Notes: generated by a model not told the origin, from the letters alone. A DNA stretch of 18,554 nt from JBGOUJ01 sp041477005 (GCA_041477005.1 JBGOUJ010000083.1:1-18554), one strand, 5' to 3'. Positions 1-8,060 are shown, counted from the first letter of the stretch. Made by a program: numbers and translations.

Positions 1-111
1 AGAGGGCAGGTTTGAAGAGGTGTTGTCTAGCACCAATTCGGTTTGTATTGGATGCATCTGGCGTGCCACCCGTCGAGAGGCCTTAAGTCATTGAAAAATA
101 AGGGGCGAGGA

Positions 112-127
112 TTCGGAAAGTTCCGAA
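112..127. repeat. Short perfect inverted repeat (7-bp arms, 2-nt centre)
   Basis: TTCGGAA and TTCCGAA flank a two-base centre. It lies about 65 nt beyond the stop of the oxidoreductase gene, which reads toward it on the minus strand. On that strand the dyad is followed about 10 nt later by a T-rich stretch, so it could be a weak terminator, but the loop is too tight and the spacing too long for a confident call. I see no coding region in positions 1-190. Confidence 0.3.
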
Positions 128-190
128 GATTGGGTAGATTCGACACACATGTGAGGCAGACGCCCCCGTTTGGACGCCGCGGTCCGGGCC

Positions 191-1390
191 TCAGCCCTCC
201 ATGCGCCGCGCTACGGCGTTCCACCGCACGCGCCGGCCCGTGCGCAGGGCCTCCATGGCCATACACAGCGCCACGTTGGTCTGCTGGCCCATCTCGACGG
301 TGGCGTTCGGGGCCTGGCGGGTGCGGACGCACTCCAGGAAGTTTGCGATGTGGGCGCGTGCGGCCCGCTCGAAACTACCGAGCTGCTTCCGCTCGATCGC
401 CGGGCGCATCACGTCCTCGCGGCTCTCCGGATAGAGGGCAAACGACTCGCGGCACATATCGAGCCGGGCTTTGGTTCCGTGGAACTGCTTGATCTGGTCG
501 TTCGAAGCAGCGTAGCGCATGGCCCGGTAGCCGACCGAAAACACTGCCAGGAAATCCTCCGGGTACTCCAGGGTCATGCTGGTCGTCTCCGGCACCTCGG
601 CGCCGGCCAGGTGAACCTTCGTTCCGCTACACGAAACCGCCGTGGGGTAAGAGGCGTTCATAAACCAGTGGATGGCGTCGATGATGTGCGCCGCCTGGCC
701 GACCATCAAGCCGCCCGAGTAATCCCAGAAGTAATACCAGTTGAAGAACCGTGTTTCATCGAGCGGCCGAGACGGAGCCGAGCCGAGCCAGCGCGTCCAA
801 TCCAGTTTCCCTTCGAGCTTGGCCTGGCGGAGCGAGGGCTGATAGTTGATCCACCAGGCCGTGACCAGGTGGACCTCCCCCACCTGGCCCGAGTCCATGA
901 CCTTCTTGCCTTCCTGAAACAGATCGTAGCTACGCCGCTGCGTGCCGACCTGGACGACGCGCCCCGATTTCTTCACGGCGTCGATGACCCGAAAGCCGTC
1001 CTCGATGGTGTGGCACAGGGGCTTCTCGACATAGACGTCCTTGCCGGCGGCGACCGCATCGATGACCATCTGGGCGTGCCAGTGGTCGGGCGTGGCCACC
1101 ACGACCGCGTCGATGTCTTTGTCTTCCAGCAGCCGGCGATAGTCCTCGTAGCGCCGGGCCCGCGGGCCGGCCGCGGCCAGGCCTTTTTCGAGGTTCGGCT
1201 CGTAGATGTCGCAGACCGCCCGCAGTTCGGCCGCCGGATCTTCTTTGAAGGTCGCGAGCAGATAGCGGCCCCGCCCGCCGGCGCCGATCACGCCGACGCC
1301 GATCTTGCCCCCGGCGCCCCAAACCCGTTGCGCCGCAACCGCGACAACAGCTCCCGTTTTTTGCAGCATGGCACGCCGCGAGTGATGCAT
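191..1390 (-). CDS. Gfo/Idh/MocA family oxidoreductase with Tat-type leader
   Basis: A 399-residue NAD(P)-dependent dehydrogenase of the Gfo/Idh/MocA family; members usually oxidise or reduce sugars, inositols or related polyols, but the substrate cannot be read from sequence. The N-terminus has SRRAMLQK followed by a hydrophobic stretch, a twin-arginine export signal as in many such enzymes of Acidobacteriota and Planctomycetes, so the folded enzyme probably acts outside the cytoplasm. A Rossmann motif GVIGAGGRG lies at residues 33-41. The family EKPL motif with its conserved lysine is at 122-125, and HIIDAIHWF at 235-243 lies where the catalytic His/Asp region is expected. The start at 1390 is chosen over an upstream ATG at 1459 because GGAGG sits 6 nt before it and it places the Tat motif at the N-terminus. 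It lies 89 nt downstream of the lipoprotein gene on the same strand and may be cotranscribed. Confidence 0.9.
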   Translation of the reverse strand: MHHSRRAMLQKTGAVVAVAAQRVWGAGGKIGVGVIGAGGRGRYLLATFKEDPAAELRAVCDIYEPNLEKGLAAAGPRARRYEDYRRLLEDKDIDAVVVATPDHWHAQMVIDAVAAGKDVYVEKPLCHTIEDGFRVIDAVKKSGRVVQVGTQRRSYDLFQEGKKVMDSGQVGEVHLVTAWWINYQPSLRQAKLEGKLDWTRWLGSAPSRPLDETRFFNWYYFWDYSGGLMVGQAAHIIDAIHWFMNASYPTAVSCSGTKVHLAGAEVPETTSMTLEYPEDFLAVFSVGYRAMRYAASNDQIKQFHGTKARLDMCRESFALYPESREDVMRPAIERKQLGSFERAARAHIANFLECVRTRQAPNATVEMGQQTNVALCMAMEALRTGRRVRWNAVARRMEG

Positions 1391-1479
1391 GGCTCCCCTC
1401 CAGGGACATTCTGGCACAAGCTGAGTCCCAAAACGGAAGCCGCGAACGTGAGAATGCAAGGAGAGGTCGAATGCGCCTG

Positions 1480-2094
1480 CTAGGGCTGGATTCTAGTGGG
1501 CGGCGGGCCGGGGCGGGTGCGCATCTGCGGGCTGCGGATCACCTCGCCGTGGAACTTCGGGTAAAGGCCCTTGATTTCGCGGTTGGCAGTTTCGAAATCA
1601 TCGCGGACGGTGACGGTGAAGAGCTGCTTTCGCGAAGTTCGGATCGCATCCCCGGCCGGATCGAGGACGTTGAGTTCGATTTCCCCGATGTACATCGCAA
1701 AGGCGGGATCATCTTTCAACCGGGTGTGGGTGACCTTGTCGTAGACCGGATCGACCCACCGCACTTCGGCGTCGAACTGATCGAGATAGGTCGCCGCCGC
1801 CGGCGGGCGCAGTAGGGCATAGAACCGGTCGCCGCTCGAGATCGGGACATCCTGCAAGACCGAAGAAGGATCGTTATAGATGAAACGAATGGCCGCACCG
1901 GCCTTAGCGCCCCGCCGCGTGATGTCCCGGCCGCCCTCCAGCGTTTTCACCGAGCCGAAAACGAGGACGAACTTCTCCTGGCTTCCGGCCAGCTTGTTCA
2001 ACTGCCTGGCGCTGACCCGTCGAGCGTGAGCCGCGGTGCAGGCGGAAAGCAGGAACAGGACAGCGAGCGTCGCGGCGCCGGCGAGCTTGGTCAT
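1480..2094 (-). CDS. Predicted lipoprotein of unknown function
   Basis: A 204-residue protein whose first 19 residues form a lipoprotein signal: MTK, then a hydrophobic run ending in the lipobox LSAC with Cys at position 19. The mature protein is therefore probably lipidated and anchored in the envelope. The rest looks like a soluble domain with alternating hydrophobic strands (FVLVFGSV, FDAEVRWV, YIGEIELNV), suggesting a beta-rich fold. It ends in a short proline/arginine-rich tail. I do not recognise the family. The start at 2094 is chosen because it puts the signal peptide at the N-terminus; the longer frame to 2196 would add 34 non-signal residues and overlap the divergent gene. No strong Shine-Dalgarno is visible. 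The divergent gene begins at 2163, leaving a 68-nt shared promoter gap. Confidence 0.75.
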   Translation of the reverse strand: MTKLAGAATLAVLFLLSACTAAHARRVSARQLNKLAGSQEKFVLVFGSVKTLEGGRDITRRGAKAGAAIRFIYNDPSSVLQDVPISSGDRFYALLRPPAAATYLDQFDAEVRWVDPVYDKVTHTRLKDDPAFAMYIGEIELNVLDPAGDAIRTSRKQLFTVTVRDDFETANREIKGLYPKFHGEVIRSPQMRTRPGPPPTRIQP

Positions 2095-2162
2095 GAGCAC
2101 TTGGACGCCCGCGGCCCGCGGTTTGTTCCCGCGCGGTGTGCTAGACTCTAACTCCCGCCGCC

Positions 2163-3569
2163 ATGCGGATCGCCCGAACGCTCCTGCTTCTTGCATCTCT
2201 CCTGCCGGTGGCCGCCCTGTGCGAGCAAAGCTACCGCGTCTACACCGAGCATCCCCGCCTGTGGCTCGATGCGCGGCGGCTGCGGCTGCTGCGACGAGAG
2301 CGCGAACGGGATTCCATTCGCTGGCAGCAGTTGCAGTTGCTGACGAAGAGCGGCCAGGCTTTGCCGGAGCAGCCGCTGGTCTTGGCCCTCGAATACCAGG
2401 TGGCGCAGGATCAGCAGGCCGGCAAGCAGGCTGCCGAGTGGGCCGTGAAACGGGCCGCCGCAGCGGGTGCGCCGGATACGGCCGAGCTCCGCCTGCTCGC
2501 GGTGGTGTTCGACTGGTGCTACCCGCTATTAAGCGACGCCGATCGCGGCAAAGTGGCTGAACGAATGGTCCGGGGCGTCGCCGGCGCCTCGGCGTTGCGC
2601 GGCGTCCGGCCGTTTGCGAGCGCGGCTCTGGCGGCGATCAGCCTGGCCGATGACTGGCCGGGCTCCGAGGCGGCCCTGACCGCAGCCTTTGAAAAAACCT
2701 GGCCGCAAACGCTGCGTCCCGGGGTGCGCGAGGGCCGCGCCCTCGATGCCGCGGCCGATCGCGTGGCATTCCTCGAGCTGTGTCATGCCGTCCGCGACAA
2801 CCTGCGCCTCGACCTTTGGGAACAGGCCCCGGCCTATTTCAAGCAGTTCGCCATCTATCTGCTGTTCCAATACTATCCGCCGCCCGTGACCGTGGCCGAT
2901 CACCCCTTCCACCAGCCGTCGGCGCCGGGCAACGCCAAGCCGGATCCTGCCGTCAATGGCGAGCTCGCCCGCGCAGCCGAGATGATCACAGCCGCCTACG
3001 AAACCAACAGCGTGGAAACGCAGTACCTGCAGGGATGGATCACCCACGACATCTACCGCCTGCGCACCCCGACCGGCGCCTTTTACGAGTTCCTGTGGAT
3101 GAACCCCTACCAGCCCGGCCTCAGCTACTACAGCGTGCCGCTCCAGCTCCACGACGAAATCGCCGGCCGGCTTTGGGCGCGCAGCAGTTGGGACGACGAC
3201 GCCACCTGGCTCGGGTACTTCGACGGCGAGCTGCAGCTCTTCGCCGACGGCGAGCGCACGGTAATCAACCCCGCCCTGCAGCCCACGCCGATCGTGCTGC
3301 CGCAATTGGCGGTGGTCCCAGCCAAAGGCGACGTATCCTTCAAGGTCCGGGTGATCGAAGGCGAGGAGGTTTACGTGGTGGGCCTTCAGGAGGGCCGCAC
3401 TTACTGGGTCAAGAGCGGTGACGCCAAGTTCGTTCCGCGCCAAGCCGCCCGGGGCGGGATCCTGCCGCTGGCGGTCGAAAGCGACGTTGAGACGGCCATC
3501 GAGATCAAGACCGTCGACCCCAATCCCCCGCCGCCACCGGCCGAGGGGAAGAAGAGGAGGAAGAATTGA
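2163..3569 (+). CDS. Secreted alpha-helical protein, heparinase/alginate-lyase-like N-terminus
   Basis: A 468-residue exported protein. Residues 1-20 form a signal peptide (MRIARTLLLLASLLPVAALC). The mature part opens with YRVYTEHPRLWL and a helix rich in Arg/Leu, which resembles the start of the helical toroid region of heparinase II/III and chondroitin/alginate lyase-like proteins. Residues 40-290 look alpha-helical. The C-terminal third (about 330-455) looks beta-rich and may be a carbohydrate-binding-like or lyase beta domain. It ends in a PPPPP stretch and a basic tail. I see no clear catalytic His/Tyr/Arg set and the family resemblance is weak, so polysaccharide lyase activity is only a possibility. 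The stop codon (3567-3569) lies inside the left arm of a 41-nt inverted repeat. Confidence 0.8.
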   Translation: MRIARTLLLLASLLPVAALCEQSYRVYTEHPRLWLDARRLRLLRRERERDSIRWQQLQLLTKSGQALPEQPLVLALEYQVAQDQQAGKQAAEWAVKRAAAAGAPDTAELRLLAVVFDWCYPLLSDADRGKVAERMVRGVAGASALRGVRPFASAALAAISLADDWPGSEAALTAAFEKTWPQTLRPGVREGRALDAAADRVAFLELCHAVRDNLRLDLWEQAPAYFKQFAIYLLFQYYPPPVTVADHPFHQPSAPGNAKPDPAVNGELARAAEMITAAYETNSVETQYLQGWITHDIYRLRTPTGAFYEFLWMNPYQPGLSYYSVPLQLHDEIAGRLWARSSWDDDATWLGYFDGELQLFADGERTVINPALQPTPIVLPQLAVVPAKGDVSFKVRVIEGEEVYVVGLQEGRTYWVKSGDAKFVPRQAARGGILPLAVESDVETAIEIKTVDPNPPPPPAEGKKRRKN

Positions 3570-3687
3570 GGAATTGAGAAATGGAGGAATTGAGAAAGGA
3601 AGACGCTGGCTCGCCTCTCTCCTCTCTCCCCGGCGGGGGGTTTTCATTTCTCAATTCCTTCATTTCTCAATTCCTCAATTCTTCCTC
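3557..3687. repeat. Large near-perfect inverted repeat between convergent genes
   Basis: Left arm 3557-3597 and right arm 3647-3687 are 41 nt each. They are reverse complements except at one position (G3584 opposite T3660), which would be a G-U pair in a plus-strand transcript. The intervening segment is 49 nt. Each arm is built from a 14-nt unit, GAGGAATTGAGAAA, at 3568-3581 and 3584-3597, plus a partial unit. The stop codons of both converging genes lie within or at the edge of the arms. Either transcript would end in a very stable hairpin, so a bidirectional terminator or 3'-end stabiliser is plausible. There is no U-tract immediately after either arm, so it is not a classic intrinsic terminator. 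Confidence 0.85.
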
Positions 3688-4102
3688 ACCACTCGCTGTA
3701 CTTCGTGCCGTCGAGCGCGGCGCCGTCCGAGCCGCTGTGCACGTCGATGAGGCCCGGCTCCTTCTGATCCACGCTGCGCAGCGAGTCCTCCATTTCCACC
3801 TTCCAGGTGTCGCGCTTCTTGGTGAACGGGTCGAGCGGCACCTCGCGCAAGTAACCCTCGGCGACCAGGTCCTGCAGCGACTGGGGCGCCTTTTCCTTGT
3901 CGAAAGTGTACTCGTCGATCAGCGCGCGCATGGTGAAGAGGTTGCTCTTGAGCACGCTTTCCTTGGAGCGGATGATGGCCTTCTGGTAGAGCGGCACGGC
4001 GATCGAGATGATCGTGATGATGATCGTCAGCACGATCATAAGCTCGATCAACGTCATGCCCCGAGACGATCGTGGAATGCGGAACGTGGCGCGGCGGGCC
4101 AT
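3686..4102 (-). CDS. Type II secretion-like pseudopilin (GspG-type)
   Basis: A 138-residue prepilin-like protein. It has a short basic leader followed by a type III (prepilin) signal: Gly15 then MTLIEL, with the conserved Glu at +5, and a hydrophobic helix. The prepilin peptidase would cleave after Gly15. The globular part has the GspG-like DPFTKKRDTW segment and ends in DGTKYSEW. The start at 4102 is chosen because it gives a normal 15-residue leader; a frame to 4219 would run deep into the upstream gene. It begins 4 nt after the stop of the preceding pseudopilin and is the last gene of the secretin operon. It could equally be called a minor type IV pilin-like protein. Confidence 0.88.
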   Translation of the reverse strand: MARRATFRIPRSSRGMTLIELMIVLTIIITIISIAVPLYQKAIIRSKESVLKSNLFTMRALIDEYTFDKEKAPQSLQDLVAEGYLREVPLDPFTKKRDTWKVEMEDSLRSVDQKEPGLIDVHSGSDGAALDGTKYSEW

Positions 4103-4106
4103 TTTC

Positions 4107-4574
4107 TTACCAGTCCGAATACCTGGTGCCGTCCAGGGCCGTATCGGTGCTCTTGGTATATACATCGAAAACGTTCTGACCGCCCCAGCTTTGCGAGGTG
4201 GGGTCGTCCTGCATGGCACGCTGGCCCCAAGCGCTCCCGCCGGTCAGGGGGTCCTTCGGAATGCGGCGCAGAAAACGGATCTTCTTGTCGACCGTGCCTT
4301 GCATCTTGACGCCGTCGACCATGGTTTGGAGATCGGGCGGGTAACCTTCCGACTCGAGCTTGGGCGGCCCCAGCAAGCCGCGGTCGGAAGCGTCCTTGTA
4401 GCGGTCGATGGCGGAGCGCATTTCGCGCAAGGCGTAGCGCAGCTCTCGCTCTTTCTCGCGCCGCACCTTCACCCGGGCGAGCGGCAGCACCATGGTCGTC
4501 AGAATCAGCATGATCGTGAAAGCCACGATCAGCTCGACCAGGGTCATGCCGGATTGCGCACTGCGGCGTCTCAT
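4107..4574 (-). CDS. Type II secretion-like pseudopilin (GspG-type), second copy
   Basis: A 155-residue pseudopilin. The leader MRRRSAQSG is followed by MTLVEL with Glu at +5 and a hydrophobic helix. A charged amphipathic stretch (REKERELRYALREMRSAIDRY) is typical of the rest of the N-terminal helix. The C-terminus, ALDGTRYSDW, matches that of its downstream neighbour, so the two are paralogues or adapted to the same assembly. The ATG lies 1 nt after the secretin stop (TGA-G-ATG), which indicates translational coupling. It is expected to be processed by prepilin peptidase and assembled in an inner-membrane pseudopilus working with the secretin. Confidence 0.9.
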   Translation of the reverse strand: MRRRSAQSGMTLVELIVAFTIMLILTTMVLPLARVKVRREKERELRYALREMRSAIDRYKDASDRGLLGPPKLESEGYPPDLQTMVDGVKMQGTVDKKIRFLRRIPKDPLTGGSAWGQRAMQDDPTSQSWGGQNVFDVYTKSTDTALDGTRYSDW

Positions 4575-4575
4575 C

Positions 4576-7494
4576 TCACCGAATCGCGACCTCCGCCTGG
4601 ACGTTGTCGAGTGAGATGGATTCGAGCTTGGCGTTGCGGGCCGCCACGTTGGAGACCCTTATGTTCGTCTTGCCCGCGGCCACCGGCTGGAACTCGAGGG
4701 TCACCAGCACGCCGCTGCCCGAGACGCCGCCGGCGCCCGGAAAACGGGACAGGTTAATCGAAGCCTCGCCGGCATCTTCCTGAATGTTCTTCGAGAAGAT
4801 GATGTCCTGGCCGTCGATCGAAAGCAGGGCGCCTTTGCGCGCATCCACCAGGTGAAGCAGCTTGGGGTCGTAGGCGATGCGCAGGGGTGCGGCAAACAGC
4901 TCGGTTCCGTTGTCGAGAAGAAGGTTGACGGTGATGTTACGTCCCATCGCCGCATTGACCTGAGCCTGGTCGAAGCGCAGGCGCGGCACGAGCCTCTCCG
5001 CCTGGTTCGGGATCGCCGGCTCGCGAGCTGCCGGCGTCGCCGCCGGAGCGGGCGGCCGATTTGCGGGAGCCGGAACCGGAGACGCCGGAGCTGCAGCCGG
5101 CGGGGCGATTGGCGCCGGCGCGGCGCGCGGCGTCAGGGTCAGGGGAGTCGGCACTGCCGGGGCGGCAGCCGGCGGGGCGGCTGCGGCCGGCGTTGGAACC
5201 GGCGTCGCGGCGACTGGCGCCGGCGCGGCGCGCGGCGTCGGGGCAATGGGAGTCGGCGCTGCCGGGGCTGCAGCCGGCGGGGCGACCGGCGCCGGCGCGG
5301 CGCGCGGCGTCAGGGTCGAGGGAGTCGGCGCTGCGGGGGCGGCAACCGGCGAGGCAGCCGGGGCCGGCGTCGGAACCGCCGTCGGGGCGACCGGCGCCGG
5401 CGCAGCGCGCGGCGTCAGGGTCGAGGGAGTCGGTGCTGCGGGGGCGGCAACCGGCGAGGCGGCTGGAACCGGCGTCGGCGCGGCGCTCGGGGCCGGGGCA
5501 GAGGGAGCCGGAGTTGCCGGGGCCGGTCGCGGTGCCGGGGCGGCCGCCGGGACCGGCGGCAGCGCTGGGTGATCGTCCGGCTGCGGCGCAAAGTTCAGCT
5601 TCACGAACTGATCGGTGCCGGCGCTGATTCCCTTCGTGTTCACATCGGTTATCTCCGGCATCCGGACCACGTGCGGGACCAGAACGATCAGGATTTCGTT
5701 GGTCGAATACTCCAGGTGCTGGTTGGAGAACAGGCGCCCGAGCAGGGGAATAGAGGCCAGCCCCGGCACGCCCGCGAGGGTCTTGGTGGTCTGGGTTTGC
5801 ATCAGCCCACCGATGATGCTTCCCTCGCCTTCTTTCAGCCGAATGTCGTGCTCCACTTTGCGCTGGCCGATGATGGGCTGCGAGATGCCACCGATGTCGA
5901 TGCGGTCCGTCACGTTGGAGATCTCGATCGAAACGTGCATCGACACTTCTTTCCCATAGTGGATCTTGGGGGTCAGGTCGAGCACCACACCCACGTCCTG
6001 GTAGTTGAACTGGGTGTTGACCAGGGGGTTGATGCCCACTCCGCCGATGCCAGGCTGGAAACTACCCGTGGCAATGGGGATGCGCTGGCCGATGCGGAGG
6101 GCCGCTTTGTAGCCGTCGATGCCGCGTACGCGGGGAGATTGCAGCACCTGCGTATTGGAGCTGCTCAGCAGGGCATTGATGCCGATGTTGGGCAGGTTGA
6201 CGGAGAAACTCGCCAGGCTGGTCTTGCCGAAGATCAGCCCACCGCCGGTGGCCGCGGTCGGCGTCGTGGGAGTCGTGGTGGGAGTCGTGGAGGGCGTTGT
6301 GCTCGGGGTTGTGGAGGGCGTCGTAGACGGCGCCGGATTCAACGGATTCACGTTGATCACGCTCTGGATGCCGGGGGTGGTGCCGGAAAGGGGCGTGATG
6401 CCCAGGTCGCGGGTCTTCGACTGGCTGACCTCGAGCACCAGCACGTCGATGATGACTTCGGCGCGCGACTTATCCACGTCGTTGAGCACTTTCTCGGCCA
6501 GCGCCAACGAGTCCGCCGTTCCCCGGATCACCAGAGCGTTGAGCGAGTTGATGGTCATGACCCGGCGGATCTCGGTCAGGGTGCGGATGGCGGTGGCGAT
6601 CTCCTGGAGCTCCTGTGCAGTGTAGACATTGGAGAGATAAAAGGTCTTAACGACGAAGTCTTCGTAGTCGCGGCGCTTGGTTTGGTTGTCGTCGGTGATG
6701 AAGACGGCGTTGGTCGACAGCGCCTTCCAGTAAGCCTTGGAGATCGTCGCGGTGTAATCGAGGGCCTGGTGCAGCGTGGTGTTGGTGAGCTCGACCGTGA
6801 CCCGGCGTCCCTGGTACTCCGGATCAAACAGCACGTTGATGCCGGCCAGCTTCCCGATTGTCTCGAAGACCACCTTGCTGTTGTTGCTGGCCCTGAAATT
6901 GATCAACTGGGTGGAGATCGGCTTGAGCATCGGGATGCCCTGGGCACTATCGAGCAGAGCTTCGCTTTCCTTTCTGGCGGCAAGTATCGGCGACAGCCCC
7001 GGCTCGCTCTTGGCGGATTCCCCTTCCGGCTTGCTGGGGCCGGGAGCGCCGGGCTTGGCGCCCTCGGGCTTTTTCTGTTTGTCGCGCTCCGCGATCAGAC
7101 CCATCGTCCGCCGCAGCTCTTCCTGAGCGATGCTGGAGGCCGGATCGATGGTCGCTCCCCTCTCGAATTCGGTGGCTGCCTCCAGCAGCTTGCCCTGATC
7201 GAGCAGCCGGTGGCCCTGGTCCACGTGGGTTTGGCCGGCGACGAAGCGCGTCCGGCGAATCGCCAGCATGTAGGACTGGTTCTCCGGATCCTGCTTCGCC
7301 GCCTGCTGATAGAGATCCAGGGCCTTGTCGTATTCCTTGTCCAGCTCCGCCCGGCGGCCCTGCTTGAACAGGGCGCTGCCCTTGGGGGCGGCGGCAAGCA
7401 CCGGTGTCAGGCCGGGCCAGGCCAGCCAGAATGTCAACAGCAGCGACAGGCCGGCGCGGCTGTCTATCTTCCACCGTGTGTTAGAATTAGACAT
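4576..7494 (-). CDS. Secretin (GspD/PilQ-like) with TPR N-terminus and cohesin-like C-terminus
   Basis: A 972-residue outer-membrane secretin of the type II/III secretion and type IV pilus superfamily. In order: signal peptide (about 1-35); TPR-like helices (36-135); charged linker (136-185); STN/secretin short domain (about 195-270); secretin N-domain (about 280-345); secretin beta-barrel domain (about 346-610) with the family signature VPGLASIPLLGRLF at 576-589; Ala/Pro-rich linker (about 640-830); and a cohesin-like beta domain (about 836-971). A Thr/Pro/Ser-rich insert interrupts the secretin domain at 389-413. The two downstream pseudopilins are almost contiguous. The gene is divergent from smpB across 83 nt. 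No strong Shine-Dalgarno is visible at 7494, but the signal peptide supports this start. Secretin identity is firm; whether the machine exports proteins or assembles pili is not decided here. Confidence 0.93.
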   Translation of the reverse strand: MSNSNTRWKIDSRAGLSLLLTFWLAWPGLTPVLAAAPKGSALFKQGRRAELDKEYDKALDLYQQAAKQDPENQSYMLAIRRTRFVAGQTHVDQGHRLLDQGKLLEAATEFERGATIDPASSIAQEELRRTMGLIAERDKQKKPEGAKPGAPGPSKPEGESAKSEPGLSPILAARKESEALLDSAQGIPMLKPISTQLINFRASNNSKVVFETIGKLAGINVLFDPEYQGRRVTVELTNTTLHQALDYTATISKAYWKALSTNAVFITDDNQTKRRDYEDFVVKTFYLSNVYTAQELQEIATAIRTLTEIRRVMTINSLNALVIRGTADSLALAEKVLNDVDKSRAEVIIDVLVLEVSQSKTRDLGITPLSGTTPGIQSVINVNPLNPAPSTTPSTTPSTTPSTTPTTTPTTPTAATGGGLIFGKTSLASFSVNLPNIGINALLSSSNTQVLQSPRVRGIDGYKAALRIGQRIPIATGSFQPGIGGVGINPLVNTQFNYQDVGVVLDLTPKIHYGKEVSMHVSIEISNVTDRIDIGGISQPIIGQRKVEHDIRLKEGEGSIIGGLMQTQTTKTLAGVPGLASIPLLGRLFSNQHLEYSTNEILIVLVPHVVRMPEITDVNTKGISAGTDQFVKLNFAPQPDDHPALPPVPAAAPAPRPAPATPAPSAPAPSAAPTPVPAASPVAAPAAPTPSTLTPRAAPAPVAPTAVPTPAPAASPVAAPAAPTPSTLTPRAAPAPVAPPAAAPAAPTPIAPTPRAAPAPVAATPVPTPAAAAPPAAAPAVPTPLTLTPRAAPAPIAPPAAAPASPVPAPANRPPAPAATPAAREPAIPNQAERLVPRLRFDQAQVNAAMGRNITVNLLLDNGTELFAAPLRIAYDPKLLHLVDARKGALLSIDGQDIIFSKNIQEDAGEASINLSRFPGAGGVSGSGVLVTLEFQPVAAGKTNIRVSNVAARNAKLESISLDNVQAEVAIR
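5005..5577 (-). repeat. In-frame Pro/Ala-rich repeat region within the secretin gene
   Basis: This segment encodes residues of about 640-830 of the secretin, almost only Ala, Pro, Thr, Val and Ser. The shared unit reads LTPRAAPAPVAP-like in protein. In DNA, copies of GGCGCCGGCGC on the plus strand begin at 5111, 5216, 5288 and 5393, spaced 105, 72 and 105 nt, all multiples of three. The unit has therefore been copied in frame, giving a variable-length flexible spacer between the secretin barrel and the cohesin-like domain. Such repeats are prone to length change and to assembly error. Confidence 0.85.
6256..6330 (-). repeat. Thr/Pro/Ser tandem repeat inserted in the secretin domain
   Basis: The segment encodes residues 389-413, with PSTT repeated about four times and then PTTT/PTT variants, from roughly 12-nt units. 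It lies between VNPLNPA and the GGGLIFGKTSL strand of the secretin core, so it probably forms an extended, possibly surface-exposed or periplasmic loop rather than part of the barrel. Confidence 0.7.
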
Positions 7495-7577
7495 TTCCCG
7501 AGACTTTCACCCACGCAACTCACCAGTTACTGACGGGCCCTCGGGACCGAGCGTGGATGTGAAATTTTGGGTCTCCT

Positions 7578-8060
7578 ATGGCCGCCCCGTCCACCGAAGA
7601 AGGACGCCTCTTGAGCGCCAACCGCCGCGCGGCCCACGATTACTTTCTCCTCGAGCGCTGGGAGGCGGGGATCGTGCTGAGCGGCACCGAGGTCAAGGCC
7701 GCCCGAGAAGGCAAGGTGCAACTCAAGGACAGCTACGCCGCGATCGAGGGCGGCGAGGCCTGGCTCCACAATGCGCACATCAGCCACTACTCCCATGGGA
7801 ACCGCGAAAACCACGACCCGGTGCAACGACGCAAGCTGCTGCTTCACCGGGAAGAGATCCGCAAGCTCATCGGCAAGACCCAAGAAAAGGGATTGGCTTT
7901 AATCCCCCTTCGTTTCTATCTCAAGAAAGGACGAATCAAGTGCGAGCTGGCGCTGGCCAAAGGCAAGAAGCTTCACGATAAGCGCGAGACCGAGCGCGCG
8001 CGAACGGCCGAAGCCGAAGCCCGCGAGGCCATCCGGCGCCACCGCGCCTTTCCAACATGA
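7578..8060 (+). CDS. smpB: SsrA-binding protein SmpB
   Basis: A 160-residue SmpB, the partner of tmRNA in trans-translation, which rescues ribosomes stalled on mRNAs without a stop codon. The family signature is clear: GIVLSGTEVKAAREGK (about 31-46), LKDSYA, WLHNAHISHY, GNRENHDPVQRRKLLLH, LIPLRFYLKKGRIKCELALAKGKK and HDKRE, followed by the basic C-terminal tail that enters the mRNA channel. Length is normal. The start at 7578 fits family N-termini, although no strong Shine-Dalgarno is visible. The stop overlaps the pepA start as ATGA, so the two genes are translationally coupled. No tmRNA gene (ssrA) is visible in this window. Confidence 0.97.
   Translation: MAAPSTEEGRLLSANRRAAHDYFLLERWEAGIVLSGTEVKAAREGKVQLKDSYAAIEGGEAWLHNAHISHYSHGNRENHDPVQRRKLLLHREEIRKLIGKTQEKGLALIPLRFYLKKGRIKCELALAKGKKLHDKRETERARTAEAEAREAIRRHRAFPT

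Noticed and set aside
170..1483. Long plus-strand frame opposite the oxidoreductase gene
   Set aside because: The minus strand encodes a complete Gfo/Idh/MocA protein with Tat leader and Shine-Dalgarno; the plus frame has no recognisable domain.
2119..2147. Promoter for the exported protein gene using TAGACT (2142-2147)
   Set aside because: No acceptable -35 at 16-18 nt was found; the nearest candidate is at 14 nt, so I do not annotate it.
4852..7533. Very long open frame on the plus strand (893 codons) opposite the secretin
   Set aside because: It is antisense to a well-supported secretin; its translation is Arg/Gly-rich low complexity arising from the Pro/Ala repeats and GC-rich codon use, with no domain.
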